Both the position numbers and the translations under genes were made by a program. The notes beneath the pieces are model-generated. The model made no database searches and was not told the origin of the DNA. It worked only from the letters and a program-made list of their open reading frames with translations. From contig NZ_BJYT01000001.1 of the NCBI RefSeq assembly GCF_007991655.1, positions 372,001 through 436,000 of the forward strand: a stretch of DNA of 64,000 nucleotides, read 5' to 3'. This DNA comes from Segetibacter aerophilus (GTDB lineage: Bacteria > Bacteroidota > Bacteroidia > Chitinophagales > Chitinophagaceae). Below, piece after piece: positions 23,248 through 32,057 of this stretch (the stretch's first letter is position 1; each line of letters opens with the position of its first letter).

Positions 23248-23631
23248 ATGAAAAAGTTAAGTGCATTATTCGCAGGTTTATTTTTCCTACTTCTATCATT
23301 TAATGCTAAGGCACAAACACCAGCTGCAAAAGATTATTACGCTGGCAAATGGGATATAGTATTAGAGGGATTACCTCAGGGAGATCCCAGGATGATTGTA
23401 AGTCTCGAACGTAAAGATGGTAAGCTAACAGGTTCTATTATGGACTCTACAAAAAAAGAAATTGCGAAGATTAGTAAAGTAGAAGAAACAGATAAATCAG
23501 TGACAGTTTACTTTACTGCCCAAGAGTACGACGTCAACCTTCAGATAAATAAGAAAGATGAAGACAACGTAACAGTAAGTCTCCTTGGAATGTTTGAGGG
23601 GAAAGGTGTGCGTGTTAAGGAAACAAAATAA
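23248..23631 (+). CDS. Small secreted beta-rich protein, unknown function
   Basis: The protein has 127 residues with a signal peptide (MKKLSALFAGLFFLLLSFNA, then KAQ). The mature part (about 105 residues) has alternating beta pattern: GKWDIVLEGLPQGDPRMIVS, LERKDGKLTGSIMDS, KSVTVYFTAQEYDVNL, NVTVSLLGMFEGKGVRV. This resembles small lipocalin-like or avidin-like barrels often seen in Bacteroidota periplasmic proteins. No active-site motif is evident. It follows the TetR gene and is closed by a strong terminator at 23703. Confidence 0.75.
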   Translation: MKKLSALFAGLFFLLLSFNAKAQTPAAKDYYAGKWDIVLEGLPQGDPRMIVSLERKDGKLTGSIMDSTKKEIAKISKVEETDKSVTVYFTAQEYDVNLQINKKDEDNVTVSLLGMFEGKGVRVKETK

Positions 23632-23702
23632 GCGAGCCATAAGGTATTGCAATAAGAAAGGTCTTTGCTCCCTGATGCTTTGCAAAAATCTCTTTCAACA
23701 TT

Positions 23703-23734
23703 AAGTCCACTGAATCTCAGTGGACTTTTATTTT
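23703..23734 (+). terminator. Rho-independent terminator
   Basis: AAGTCCACTGA (23703-23713) pairs perfectly with TCAGTGGACTT (23717-23727) around the loop ATC, followed by TTTATTTT. It ends the TetR/small secreted protein unit. Confidence 0.93.
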
Positions 23735-23937
23735 GCCTTGAAGTACTGCGTGAGATCAAGAGCTACTTACTTGCACATGTATACTAAAGTGCCACACGAA
23801 AAGATTCTACATCAGTAGAATTATTAGGTAGCCGTGTAGCGCCAATACTTAGAAAATAAGAAATTGCATTCGTGATCTAAAAGCCGTTCAACAACCGGTC
23901 GACAGGTTCAATCAATTCAATAATAAAATAGTGGGTG

Positions 23938-24477
23938 ATGAGAATGAAAGACAATGCAGCAAGCACAAGAAGAAATTTTCGGTGGTACATGAGGTATCTG
24001 CACAATAAAGTCGGGTTTTTTATTGTTGGCCTTGTAATCATTTACGGCTTGACGGGTCTTTTACAAACCTATCGATATACTAACTTACTGAAGCATGATG
24101 TGGTTCATGAAAAGCAACTGGAAACCGGTTTAGCAGCCTCTGGTATAGGTGCGGGTTTAAGGATGCCAAACTTTAAGGTTGATAGGATAGAGGGAAAGAT
24201 CATGTATTTCAAAGATGGCTCTTACAATGTTGAGACGGGAATGGCAAAATATGTTACCAAAGAATGGTACTCCTGGTTAATTCCTTTTGTGCAACTACAT
24301 ACAACGTCAACGGAAACCCGCGTACATTATTTCACTGTACTCTTTGGCGTTGCCTTGCTTTTTATGTCAGTCTCCGCTTTTTGGATGTTTAAGCCCGGAA
24401 CAAAACCTTTTAGTTCAGGTGTTTGGCTAACTGTTGCTGGCATAATAGCATCAATCATTTTGTTGCTTATGAAATGA
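23938..24477 (+). CDS. PepSY-associated-type membrane protein
   Basis: The protein has about 179 residues from the ATG at 23938 (a GTG lies one codon upstream and another ATG at 23944). The N-terminus RRNFRWYMRYLHNKVGFFIV, then GLVIIYGLTGLLQTYRYT, is the basic run plus first helix typical of PepSY-associated membrane proteins. A periplasmic segment (about 55-120) is followed by two more helices (about 127-147 and 158-177). Proteins of this type often sit with iron-uptake systems or act as small redox partners, but no such neighbour is present. It is monocistronic. Confidence 0.75.
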   Translation: MRMKDNAASTRRNFRWYMRYLHNKVGFFIVGLVIIYGLTGLLQTYRYTNLLKHDVVHEKQLETGLAASGIGAGLRMPNFKVDRIEGKIMYFKDGSYNVETGMAKYVTKEWYSWLIPFVQLHTTSTETRVHYFTVLFGVALLFMSVSAFWMFKPGTKPFSSGVWLTVAGIIASIILLLMK

Positions 24478-24665
24478 AGGTGGTTAGCGTAAAACTTTAA
24501 GAAGAGCTTTAAATGTTTTTGAGGCAAAAAAAGGATTAGTCTAAAATGCGTCTTTACCTCTACTTTGTTGCAACGTAATTATCAACTTGCTTAAAGCTTC
24601 CTTCCGTACCGTAAAATTTATTACTAAAGTTTACGAACCCATGTCTGTTATGACTATAAATAAAA

Positions 24666-24694
24666 AATATCCTTTAATCTTCTTAAAGGATATT
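24666..24694. terminator. Hairpin between convergent genes, likely bidirectional terminator
   Basis: AATATCCTTTAA (24666-24677) and TTAAAGGATATT (24683-24694) are perfect 12-bp arms with a 5-nt loop, with A-rich sequence before and T-rich sequence after. It lies between the converging PepSY-type and DUF2911 genes. Confidence 0.7.
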
Positions 24695-24727
24695 CTTCGT
24701 GTTATTCTTATTATTTAAAATACCTGT

Positions 24728-25267
24728 CTATTTTATTGAAACAGGCACTTCGAGTTTCTCCCACTTTAAAACAATGCCCTTGCCGTTTACCTGGTACAAC
24801 AAACTTTCTTCCATAGAAGAAGTTACCTGGGGTTTAACGTTCACAACTAATACGTCTTTATCTGCTTTGCGGGTAGTTTCTCCTGACCTCTCTATTCCCC
24901 ATTGCCCCGTTTGAGAGTTGAAGATAAACTGCCATTCTTTTTCACCTGGCAGTGCGTACAAGCTGTATTTTCCTGCAGCAAGTTTTTTTCCTTCGACCAT
25001 TACATCTTTGTCAGTTTCAAATATTGTTGCCTCATTAGCACCTGCGCGCCAGACTTTGCCGTAGGGTACGAGTCCGCCCCAAATGTTTCTTCCTTTAACT
25101 GCGGGGCTGCTGTAGGTGATTGTTATGTTTGCTTCACCAATTTTACCTGTTGCTGTCATCTTTGGACTTTGCCTCGCTCCGCCCTGCGCGTTCGAGCTTA
25201 AAAATCCAGCTGTAAGAAGAAATGCGGTAAGCAATAAGCAGGGAAATAATTTTAGTTTCATAATCAT
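24728..25267 (-). CDS. Secreted DUF2911 protein
   Basis: The protein has 179 residues; the signal peptide may start at the second or third codon (MKLKLFPCLLLTAFLLTAGF, then LSSNAQ). The DUF2911 family is recognised by ITITYSSPAVKGRNIWGGL, VPYGKVWRAGANEATIFETD, KKLAAGKYSLYALPGEKEW and IFNSQTGQWG. The family is common in Bacteroidota and has no established function; it is beta-rich and periplasmic. It is the last of three minus-strand genes (DinB, SRPBCC, DUF2911) with gaps of 58 and 85 bp, so a shared transcript is possible. Confidence 0.88.
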   Translation of the reverse strand: MIMKLKLFPCLLLTAFLLTAGFLSSNAQGGARQSPKMTATGKIGEANITITYSSPAVKGRNIWGGLVPYGKVWRAGANEATIFETDKDVMVEGKKLAAGKYSLYALPGEKEWQFIFNSQTGQWGIERSGETTRKADKDVLVVNVKPQVTSSMEESLLYQVNGKGIVLKWEKLEVPVSIK

Positions 25268-25352
25268 TTTTATTTAATGATTAAATATAACAGCTTTTAC
25301 CAAAACTTTCTAGCTAGAGCTTTTATTTATAAGAGCGACAACTTTGCGGCAT

Positions 25353-25790
25353 TTAACCTGGAGTTCCTTTTCCTTCGACTAATAGCGGCAACAAACTTCC
25401 TTTGATATAACGGTCCCACGCTTTAGTGCAATTATTAAAACATTCAATTTCGGGCACGAGGCCGATGTGCCTAAAGTCAATCCTGGTTTTGTCGTTCTCA
25501 CGGGAAATTTCAAAACTAATTTTAGTGTTCGTCCATTCCTGCTTGTCTTTAATAAAATTGAGCTTGCTATCAGTTACCAGCCACACAACTTTTTCGCCGG
25601 GAACCACTTCAACTAACTTTTGTTTTGAGTAGTGAACGTCGCCGAACCGAACGGTGAATTCATCGCCCGTTTTTTGCGAGCTGCCTTCCAGGTTTTTAGT
25701 CCACCATTCCGTTACATTGTTGATACATTCAAAGGCTTCATGAGCAGTAGCATCAACGGTTATGCTTGTATGAAAATCTTGTTCTTGCAT
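25353..25790 (-). CDS. SRPBCC/AHSA1-like domain protein
   Basis: The protein has 145 residues and no signal peptide. It opens DFHTSITVDATAHEAFECIN, then NVTEWWTKNLEG, followed by FTVRFGDVHYSKQKLVEVVP and a closing helix NCTKAWDRYIKGSLLPLL. This is the START-like SRPBCC fold, with a ligand cavity covered by a long C-terminal helix. Related Bacteroidota proteins are annotated as AHSA1-like or polyketide-cyclase-like without known ligands. The neighbouring DinB-like gene on the same strand is a common companion of such small stress or detoxification proteins. Confidence 0.82.
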   Translation of the reverse strand: MQEQDFHTSITVDATAHEAFECINNVTEWWTKNLEGSSQKTGDEFTVRFGDVHYSKQKLVEVVPGEKVVWLVTDSKLNFIKDKQEWTNTKISFEISRENDKTRIDFRHIGLVPEIECFNNCTKAWDRYIKGSLLPLLVEGKGTPG

Positions 25791-25848
25791 AATTTTATTT
25801 TTTGAAAGGTGAACCTATTTATAGTGATTAATAGATACCTCGTAGTCC

Positions 25849-26538
25849 TTATCGCTTTGGGAAAGATGGATTTGCTTTTACCTCTTCGATCTGTTGTGTA
25901 TGCCTGTTGCTATGACCGGCAATTAATAAAATAAGTTGATAAGCATCGTAGGTGCCAATGGGTAACGCGGATATATGCGCCCGCAAGTCTTCGTTGCTCG
26001 TTTTTACAAAAGCTACCAGTTTCTCTCGGTTCTCTTTGAATGACGCGACTGCTTCAGCAGCAGTTTTGTAAGGAGCATTCGCCGGCTCCAGTGCCTCAAA
26101 AGTTTTTGATTTGTGCGCTCTGTCTTTTACCGCACCCACCAGTTGTTCGTCTGTCATTTTAACCTCTGCTCTTTTTTCACTGTTAGCCGGCTGCTTTAGC
26201 GACTCTGTTACCATTGCCCAAAGATTTGTTTCCGCTACCGCAATGTGCTCTAAGCATTCTTCAATGCTCCATTTTTCCGGCGCAGGTTTAAATTTCAACT
26301 GCGCTTCACTCAAATTTTTCACTGCGTCAAAAACACCTTGCTCGGTCTCGTTTAAAAACTTTGTCGCGTAGTTCCTTTCCTGCTGTGTTAATCTGCCTTT
26401 TTCAACTTCGGAAACCGCTGTGGCATTTGCTGTTGTCATGGTTATAATTTTTAGTTGTCTTGCAGTTTTTTGCTGAGCATGGCTTGCATGAGAGGCAAGG
26501 CTTAGCGCTGCTACAAATAAGGAGGTTACTCTTCTCAT
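25849..26538 (-). CDS. DinB-like (YfiT/DinB superfamily) protein with N-terminal signal peptide
   Basis: The protein has 229 residues. The N-terminus MRRVTSLFVAALSLASHASH, then AQ, looks like an export signal; a second possible start (MTTANATAVSEV, residue 33) would give the usual cytoplasmic protein. The DinB four-helix bundle shows EKWSIEECLEHIAVAE (His) and LLIAGHSNRHTQQIEE (two His), matching the three-His metal site of the family. DinB-like proteins include thiol-dependent transferases, but most are uncharacterised. It heads a minus-strand trio with SRPBCC and DUF2911 genes. Confidence 0.82.
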   Translation of the reverse strand: MRRVTSLFVAALSLASHASHAQQKTARQLKIITMTTANATAVSEVEKGRLTQQERNYATKFLNETEQGVFDAVKNLSEAQLKFKPAPEKWSIEECLEHIAVAETNLWAMVTESLKQPANSEKRAEVKMTDEQLVGAVKDRAHKSKTFEALEPANAPYKTAAEAVASFKENREKLVAFVKTSNEDLRAHISALPIGTYDAYQLILLIAGHSNRHTQQIEEVKANPSFPKR

Positions 26539-26600
26539 AATTGATTATCGATTTTTAGGAAAACGGTGTTTTTTTGTCCATACTGTAATGCTACTATCAT

Positions 26601-26877
26601 CATCGATGTGTCACTCACTTTTACTACCTGTTCTTTTTTCAGCTAGCTCTATTCGGAGAGCGCAATTAAAAAACGAGGCACTGTTTCCAGGGATTGAAAT
26701 TCTTTGTCAGACAAAACTATTGTCTAAATGTTTCTTTGCCGGGGTGTTAAATGGACTTTCTAACGGGTTGATTTGGACAAAGGTTGTATCTATCTTTGTA
26801 GGACCGGAGGCTAGAATAATCGCTGTGGTAAAAGTTGCCTGACGTTATGCAGATGAAGTGATTGCGACGCAACAATG
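26601..26877. repeat. Facing pair of dispersed-repeat arms, 277 bp (MITE-like)
   Basis: The left arm CATCGATGTGTCACTCACTT begins at 26601; the right arm GTGATTGCGACGCAACAATG ends at 26877. They are imperfect reverse complements with CAT/ATG at the outer ends, the same layout as at 42619-42852. The 84-codon open frame at 26588-26842 inside shows no recognisable protein, so I do not call it a gene. The surrounding 26539-26956 gap holds nothing else apart from the presumed promoters of the divergent DinB and DJ-1/AraC genes. Confidence 0.55.
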
Positions 26878-26956
26878 ACTCCACGGAGCTGTAGGGCTGG
26901 AAAACAAATATTCAACATATTACAAAGAGTGCCCCGAAACGTTCAAAACAATTCTA

Positions 26957-27943
26957 ATGAAACATCTTACCATAGTAGTCCCCGACGGAGAAGGCAACAA
27001 CCTAAGCAGCATAGTAGGAGCTTACAAAATATTTTCAAGGGCTAATTCGTATCGAAAGGAATCGGGCAAAAGAGAATTGTTTACAATTGAACTGGCAGGT
27101 ATTTCAGAGCAAGTGGAATATTATGATGGCCTGTTTTCCGTGAAGCCTCATAGAAATATTTCAGAGATAAATAAGACAGACCTGGTTATTATTCCTTCTT
27201 TAAACCATAACTATGAGCAAGCCGTAAAGGAAAATCAATTGCTGATTGACTGGATTGAAAAACAATATAAACACGGCGCTGAAATCGCAAGTATATGTAC
27301 CGGTGCATTCATGCTGGCAGCAGCAGGTTTGGTTGACGGAAAAAGTTGTTCTACACATTGGGCCGTCGCTGAAAGTTTTAGAAGCATGTTTCCAAAAGTG
27401 AATTTGCAAACTGATAAATTAATTACCGACGAAAATGGAATTTATACGAATGGGGGCGCTTACTCTTTCCTGAATCTAATCATCTACTTAGTCGAAAAAT
27501 ATTATGACAGGCAAACGGCAATCTTTTGTTCCAAGGTTTTCCAAATTGAAATGGACAGGCAAAGCCAGTCGACATTTATAATATTTAAAGGGCAAAAATT
27601 GCATGGGGATGAAATGGTGAAAGATGCGCAGGCGTACATTGAAAGTAAGCTGCATGAAAAAATATCTGTAGAAGATTTATCAGCAAAATTTTCGGTAGGC
27701 AGGAGAAATTTTGATAGAAGGTTTATTAAGGCTACAGGAAATACACCTGGTGAATATTCGCAAAGGGTAAAAATTGAATCAGCTAAAAAAGCATTTGAAA
27801 CGAGTCGCAAAACGGTTAACGAAGTAATGTACGAAGTTGGGTATTCGGATGTGAAAGCGTTTCGCGAAGTATTTAGAAAGATAACAGGAATGTCGCCCTT
27901 AGACTATAGAAGCAAATACAATAAGGAGGCGATGGCAGGATAG
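26957..27943 (+). CDS. GlxA-type regulator: DJ-1/PfpI domain plus AraC DNA-binding domain
   Basis: The protein has 328 residues. The N-terminal DJ-1/PfpI (class I glutamine amidotransferase-like) domain spans about 1-190. The nucleophile-elbow motif is present as IASICTGAFMLAAAGLVDGK, followed by STHWAVAESF. The C-terminal AraC domain spans about 220-325 (VEDLSAKFSVGRRNFDRRFI, then GNTPGEYSQRVKIESAKKAF and YEVGYSDVKAFREVFRKITG). Regulators of this type control small-molecule catabolism or stress genes; the ligand is unknown. A likely target is not evident, as genes on both sides are on the minus strand. Confidence 0.9.
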   Translation: MKHLTIVVPDGEGNNLSSIVGAYKIFSRANSYRKESGKRELFTIELAGISEQVEYYDGLFSVKPHRNISEINKTDLVIIPSLNHNYEQAVKENQLLIDWIEKQYKHGAEIASICTGAFMLAAAGLVDGKSCSTHWAVAESFRSMFPKVNLQTDKLITDENGIYTNGGAYSFLNLIIYLVEKYYDRQTAIFCSKVFQIEMDRQSQSTFIIFKGQKLHGDEMVKDAQAYIESKLHEKISVEDLSAKFSVGRRNFDRRFIKATGNTPGEYSQRVKIESAKKAFETSRKTVNEVMYEVGYSDVKAFREVFRKITGMSPLDYRSKYNKEAMAG

Positions 27944-27957
27944 AGGAGTAGACGATT

Positions 27958-28188
27958 TCAGCTTATGTCTGTTAATTGGATGACCTTGTCATCTAAAAAA
28001 GTAAAGACTGATTTTCCTTTTAGATGTAATTCTTGAACGCCTTTCAGTCCGTTAAGAAAGTCCATGTCGAATTTGTTGTAGGCCTCATGTAGTTCTTGAT
28101 TGTACTTTCTCTGCCTCCATGTAAAACTTCTTTTAGACTTTTTACAAATTCGTTGGTAGAAAGGTGCGTTCTGTCTATTGTTTTTCAA
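27958..28188 (-). CDS. Doubtful small ORF, 76 aa
   Basis: It overlaps the last 14 bp of the upstream HU-CCDC81 gene on the same strand, in a different frame. It encodes a basic, polar protein (ends FLDDKVIQLTDIS) without signal peptide or known motif. Position and direction allow translation coupling, but nothing in the residues supports a real protein strongly. It could be non-coding sequence between two convergent genes. Confidence 0.25.
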   Translation of the reverse strand: MKNNRQNAPFYQRICKKSKRSFTWRQRKYNQELHEAYNKFDMDFLNGLKGVQELHLKGKSVFTFLDDKVIQLTDIS

Positions 28189-29164
28189 TCATTACTCTTG
28201 ATCCAAGAAAAATGCTGAGGGAGTCTTTTACACGGGTCGAATCAGAAGGTCTTATTCTTACGGGTAAGAACAACCGGTACCGCACTACATCTCCAATATG
28301 TGTAGTATCGTATTTACTGTTGTGGTTGTAGGAATGCAATTGAACCGTTCTTCTATGAGCCCTTTCTTTTGAGGTAGTTATTTCAAAAATCATTTTATAG
28401 TTAGCAGAATCGGTGGCAGAAGTTGCGTTATTAATACCTGAAGCGGTAGGTGTATTTGATGAAGAGATTGCTGTTGTGATGGGTGTTGAAGTGTCAATTC
28501 CTGTCTGTGGTATTGTATCAATGGATCCCTGCTGCTGCTCGTTGTTGTTTGACACTTGCCTTTTTGAGAGCAGGTTCGATACTCCCCAACCGATACCTCC
28601 TAATGCTGCCAGTGCCGCTATTACGATAAGTATAACAGCAACTACTCTTCCTGCATTTGATTGAGATCGCACCGGGTAATTGTGATCAGCATTTTCTCTT
28701 TTAGGATTTAGTTCTTCTTTTACCGGTAAAAAATTACCTGGTGTAAATTCAAACGTACCCTGGTTATTTTTGCTGAGTGTGCCTACGCCTTCAATTGTAT
28801 AGGGCTTACCTAAATTAATAAACTGCCTGATGTTGGATAAATAAGACTCAAGGTCGGAGCGGATTAAAGGCTGTATTTTATGAAGCTTTCTTACCAAATA
28901 AGTAATTACATCTTCATCTGTTTCGCACTTTGGATTATAAGTAAATGAAAGTCCTTCTATCGGGTAATAAATCTCTTTTTCCAGCTCACTCGGTACGCTC
29001 ACTTTGCTATCTAAAGTGAAAGTTCCTATTCCTTCAAGCCTCAATGTTTTGTTTTCATAGAGAAATGCGGCCAGTTGGTCATCAAATTTCACTAGTATTA
29101 ATTTAGGGTTTGCAAACTTAATAATTTTGGAAAGGAAAGCCTGATCCTTTCCAAAAGACGGCAT
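28175..29164 (-). CDS. HU-CCDC81-type membrane protein with degenerate SPOR-like C-terminus
   Basis: The protein has 329 residues. The first 140 form two HU-like modules of the bacterial HU-CCDC81 type (LAAFLYENKTLRLEGIGTFT and RQFINLGKPYTIEGVGTLSK). One transmembrane helix lies at about 170-192 (VVAVILIVIAALAALGGIGW), then a Ser/Thr/Asn-rich linker and a C-terminal domain of about 70 residues (YKMIFEITTSKERAHRRTVQ ... RYRLFLPVRIRPSDSTRVKD). That domain has the length and pattern of a SPOR domain, which binds denuded peptidoglycan at division sites. Bacteroidota often carry such HU-TM-SPOR proteins; they are thought to join a cytoplasmic HU part to the cell wall. It is divergent from the 29210 gene. 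Confidence 0.75.
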   Translation of the reverse strand: MPSFGKDQAFLSKIIKFANPKLILVKFDDQLAAFLYENKTLRLEGIGTFTLDSKVSVPSELEKEIYYPIEGLSFTYNPKCETDEDVITYLVRKLHKIQPLIRSDLESYLSNIRQFINLGKPYTIEGVGTLSKNNQGTFEFTPGNFLPVKEELNPKRENADHNYPVRSQSNAGRVVAVILIVIAALAALGGIGWGVSNLLSKRQVSNNNEQQQGSIDTIPQTGIDTSTPITTAISSSNTPTASGINNATSATDSANYKMIFEITTSKERAHRRTVQLHSYNHNSKYDTTHIGDVVRYRLFLPVRIRPSDSTRVKDSLSIFLGSRVMIEKQ

Positions 29165-29209
29165 TTAAAAGCACCTGCAATGTACCTTTTTTGATGTTAC
29201 CTTTACCGC

Positions 29210-29575
29210 ATGCTCACTGAAGAGGAAGAAAAATTTTTAAGCTATTGGGAAAAGAACCGGGAAAAAGATAAGAGCCCTTTAAAGCATTTATGGATTGGGT
29301 TACCCCTGGCTCTTTTAATATGCATTGGCGTAATCCTCAATTATATTTCGGGATGGTATACGAGGGCAATGATGGTTGCGAATGGTCGCTCCACTCCGCT
29401 GGTATTAATTTTTGCTTTCATTCTTATCATCGTTTTCTGTACCGTCTTTTTCAAACAACACCGGTGGGAAATGAATGAGCAGCGATACACGGAATTGTCT
29501 TACAAGAAGAAATCCCAAAATTCTTCGACGACTATGCAGCAAGACGATCAAATAAACAGTCAAGTAAGCAACTAA
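29210..29575 (+). CDS. Small two-helix membrane protein, unknown
   Basis: The protein has 121 residues. It has an acidic/basic N-terminal stretch (MLTEEEEKFLSYWEKNREKD), two membrane helices (about 28-48 and 62-82), and a polar Q/N/S-rich tail. No family was recognised beyond general similarity in layout to small conserved Bacteroidota membrane proteins. It is 24 bp upstream of the FKBP lipoprotein gene and likely co-transcribed. Confidence 0.7.
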   Translation: MLTEEEEKFLSYWEKNREKDKSPLKHLWIGLPLALLICIGVILNYISGWYTRAMMVANGRSTPLVLIFAFILIIVFCTVFFKQHRWEMNEQRYTELSYKKKSQNSSTTMQQDDQINSQVSN

Positions 29576-29599
29576 GAAAGTATTTAATCAAAAGATTTA

Positions 29600-30058
29600 A
29601 TGAAGAAGTTACTGTTGACTGTTTGGATTACTGCTTTGTTTTTTTCCGGCTGTACAAAAAAAGAAGGATGTATGCCCGTATCTCCGCAATCTGAAGAATT
29701 GCAAATAACAAGCTATGCAAGCACAAATGGAATGGATGTAGTAAAGCATGGTACAGGCATGTATTATCAAATTCTCGATGGTGGTATGGGTGTAACGCCC
29801 ACAGCAAATTCTACTGTAACTGCTACTTATACTGGAAAGCTTCTCAACGGCACTGTCTTCGATTCTCGAACCGCAAGCTTCCCGTTGTCAGGAGTGATCG
29901 AAGGATGGCAAATTGGAATCCCTCTAATTAAAAAAGGCGGTAAAATTAAACTCATCATTCCCTCGTCTTATGCGTATGGTTGCAATGGCAGTCCGGGAGC
30001 AAATATTCCTCCTAACGCTGTTTTGTTTTTTGATATTAATCTTGTAGACGTTAAGTGA
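29600..30058 (+). CDS. FKBP-type peptidyl-prolyl cis-trans isomerase lipoprotein
   Basis: The protein has 152 residues. The signal peptide ends in lipobox FSGC (MKKLLLTVWITALFFSGC), so it should be a lipid-anchored protein facing the periplasm or surface. The FKBP fold spans about 60-152: VTATYTGKLLNGTVFDSRTA, FPLSGVIEGWQIGIPLIKKG, GKIKLIIPSSYAYG and IPPNAVLFFDINLVDV. Most residues of the proline-binding pocket are present. It is likely to speed folding of envelope proteins. A 22-bp perfect hairpin follows. Confidence 0.92.
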   Translation: MKKLLLTVWITALFFSGCTKKEGCMPVSPQSEELQITSYASTNGMDVVKHGTGMYYQILDGGMGVTPTANSTVTATYTGKLLNGTVFDSRTASFPLSGVIEGWQIGIPLIKKGGKIKLIIPSSYAYGCNGSPGANIPPNAVLFFDINLVDVK

Positions 30059-30067
30059 TAAAATACT

Positions 30068-30113
30068 TATAAACACAAATAGCGAAGGACCTCCTTCGCT
30101 ATTTGTGTTTATA
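30068..30113. terminator. Perfect 22-bp hairpin, bidirectional terminator
   Basis: The arms 30068-30089 (begins TATAAACACAAATAGC) and 30092-30113 (ends GCTATTTGTGTTTATA) are perfect reverse complements with only 2 nt between them. It lies between the convergent FKBP and NagB/PIG-L genes. The outer A/T parts supply the U tract in both directions. Confidence 0.9.
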
Positions 30114-30131
30114 TTATCTAATAAACTTTTT

Positions 30132-32057
30132 CTAATAATGCCATCTTACAAAAGCTTCCATGGCAGAGTATTGGGTCATGCCCAACTGGGCGTATAAGTT
30201 TGCGGTGTTTTTGTTTCGTTCTTCAGCTCGTTGCCAAAATTCGCGGCTGTCACTTCCCTGAAATGGCACCATGTCTTTTTGGGATTGATGAATAAAAATG
30301 CCAAACCTTTTCTTCATCAACTGATCGGGACTCATTGGGATCGCCATTTCAATTTCAGAAATCCCCCATTCCTGCCAGGCGCCTTTGTACAACCAGATCC
30401 AACAATCACTAACCCACTCTTCACCTTTTTCCTTTAGTCGACGCATACTTTCAAATATTATGTCGAGGCAAACTTTATGTGTGCCATGAGGATCGGCAAG
30501 ATCTCCAGCACAAAATACCTGGTGCGGCTTTATTTTCTGTAAGAGTGCAATTGTTATTTGCACATCTTCTTCAGCCATCGGCTTTTTTTCTATTGTGCCT
30601 GTCTCATAAAAAGGGAGGTTGAGAAAGTGCGCCCGGTCATCAGTAAGACCTGCATATCGACACGTAGCTTTTGCTTCACATCTCCTGATCAAACCTTTAA
30701 TTGCCCTGATCTCGGGAGTATCTCTTTCATTTTTCCTTTTATGTGCCAAAAACATTTGTGCTGAAGACAATAACTCTTTGCTGGTCTTGTTGTCGATGCC
30801 AAACATATCTTCGAAGCCCACGGCGAAGTCGAGAAAGCGAGTTACAAACTCATCCGTCACTGCAATGTTTCCACTGGTTTGATAGCCCACGTGCACCTCG
30901 TGACCCTGATCCACCAGGCGCATAAATGTGCCGCCCATGCTGATAATGTCATCATCAGGATGGGGAGAAAAAATAAGGCAACGCTTGGGCTGAATATCAC
31001 TTCTTTCCGGGTGCCCGGGAATTACTGAGTTTGGCTTACCACCTGGCCACCCAGTGATAGTGTCGCGAAGCATATAAAATACCTGTAGGTTTATTTCATA
31101 AGCATCGCCTTTTTCTACCAGCAAATCGCCAAGGCCGTTTTCGTTATAGTCGTGGCTGGTGAGACTTAGCACCGGTTTTTTCGTTTTAAGAGCAAGGTTG
31201 ACTACAGCTTTTTTAATGCTTGCTGGTGTCCATTCTATTTCACCAGTAAGCCATGGAGATTTGAATCTTGTCAGTTCTGTAGCAGCAGTTTCATCGATCA
31301 CGAAAGTGCAGTCGTTGTGCTGTTGCAGAAAACTTGCCGGCACATGTTCAGTCACATCCCCTTCGACGGTTTGAGCAATTATCGGTGCTTTCATTCCCCA
31401 GGCCATAAGAAATATTTTCTTTGCCTTTAGGATTGTGCTTAGTCCCATCGTGATAGCAAGCCGTGGCACCTGTGAGATGTTTTGAAAATCTCTTGCATTT
31501 GCTATCCGCGTACTGTTATCAAGTGTAATTAATCTTGTTCTTGAAAAAATACTTGATCCTGGCTCATTAAAACCTATGTGACCGTTATTACCAATACCCA
31601 ATATTTGTACATCAATTCCACCTTTTGAATCTATTAGTTGTTCGTATGCCTGGCAGTGCTTTTTTATTTCTTCTTTAGGCAATTCTCCGTCAGGTATAAA
31701 GATGTTTGAGTGATCAATGTCTATGTGATCAAACAACTGCCGATGCATGAAGCTGAAGTAGCTTTGAAATGCCTCTTTCTCTATGGGGTAGTATTCATCG
31801 AGGTTAAAGGTTATGACGTTTTTAAAGCTTAAACCCTCTTCCCGGTGAAGACGTACCAATTCTTTGTAGAGGCTGATAGGAGTAGAACCTGTAGCAAGCC
31901 CGATGACTATTGACTTTCCGTTTTGTTGAGATTCCCTGATTTTTTCTGCGATCTCGTACGCTACATATGCAGAACCTTCTTTGGGGGTTGAAAAAATCTT
32001 AACCGGTATCTTCTCAAAGCTATCTGTCAGATCGACGTTCAATCTTGGATTGGGCAT
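30132..32057 (-). CDS. NagB-like glucosamine-6-phosphate deaminase fused to PIG-L-type deacetylase domain
   Basis: The protein has 641 residues. Residues about 1-275 are a NagB-type isomerase/deaminase: IVIGLATGSTPISLYKELVR, VITFNLDEYYPI and GIGNNGHIGFNEPGSS (catalytic Asp, His and Glu area). Residues about 365-641 form a PIG-L/LmbE-type domain: CLIFSPHPDDDIISMGGTFM and ADPHGTHKVCLDI, which hold the zinc ligands. NagB turns glucosamine-6-phosphate into fructose-6-phosphate and ammonia; the PIG-L part suggests removal of an acetyl group from an N-acetylglucosamine derivative. The same fusion is common in Bacteroidota. No transporter or nagA is next to it. Confidence 0.9.
   Translation of the reverse strand: MPNPRLNVDLTDSFEKIPVKIFSTPKEGSAYVAYEIAEKIRESQQNGKSIVIGLATGSTPISLYKELVRLHREEGLSFKNVITFNLDEYYPIEKEAFQSYFSFMHRQLFDHIDIDHSNIFIPDGELPKEEIKKHCQAYEQLIDSKGGIDVQILGIGNNGHIGFNEPGSSIFSRTRLITLDNSTRIANARDFQNISQVPRLAITMGLSTILKAKKIFLMAWGMKAPIIAQTVEGDVTEHVPASFLQQHNDCTFVIDETAATELTRFKSPWLTGEIEWTPASIKKAVVNLALKTKKPVLSLTSHDYNENGLGDLLVEKGDAYEINLQVFYMLRDTITGWPGGKPNSVIPGHPERSDIQPKRCLIFSPHPDDDIISMGGTFMRLVDQGHEVHVGYQTSGNIAVTDEFVTRFLDFAVGFEDMFGIDNKTSKELLSSAQMFLAHKRKNERDTPEIRAIKGLIRRCEAKATCRYAGLTDDRAHFLNLPFYETGTIEKKPMAEEDVQITIALLQKIKPHQVFCAGDLADPHGTHKVCLDIIFESMRRLKEKGEEWVSDCWIWLYKGAWQEWGISEIEMAIPMSPDQLMKKRFGIFIHQSQKDMVPFQGSDSREFWQRAEERNKNTANLYAQLGMTQYSAMEAFVRWHY

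Noticed and set aside
23765-23810. ATACTAAAGTGCCACACGAAAAG as a further copy of the dispersed repeat
   Set aside because: It shares only a few bases with the core (AGTG and ACAC with gaps); too weak to include.
26588-26842. 84-codon plus-strand open frame between the DinB and DJ-1/AraC genes
   Set aside because: It lies within the facing repeat arms, has no recognisable motif, and its start overlaps the left repeat arm; more likely non-coding.
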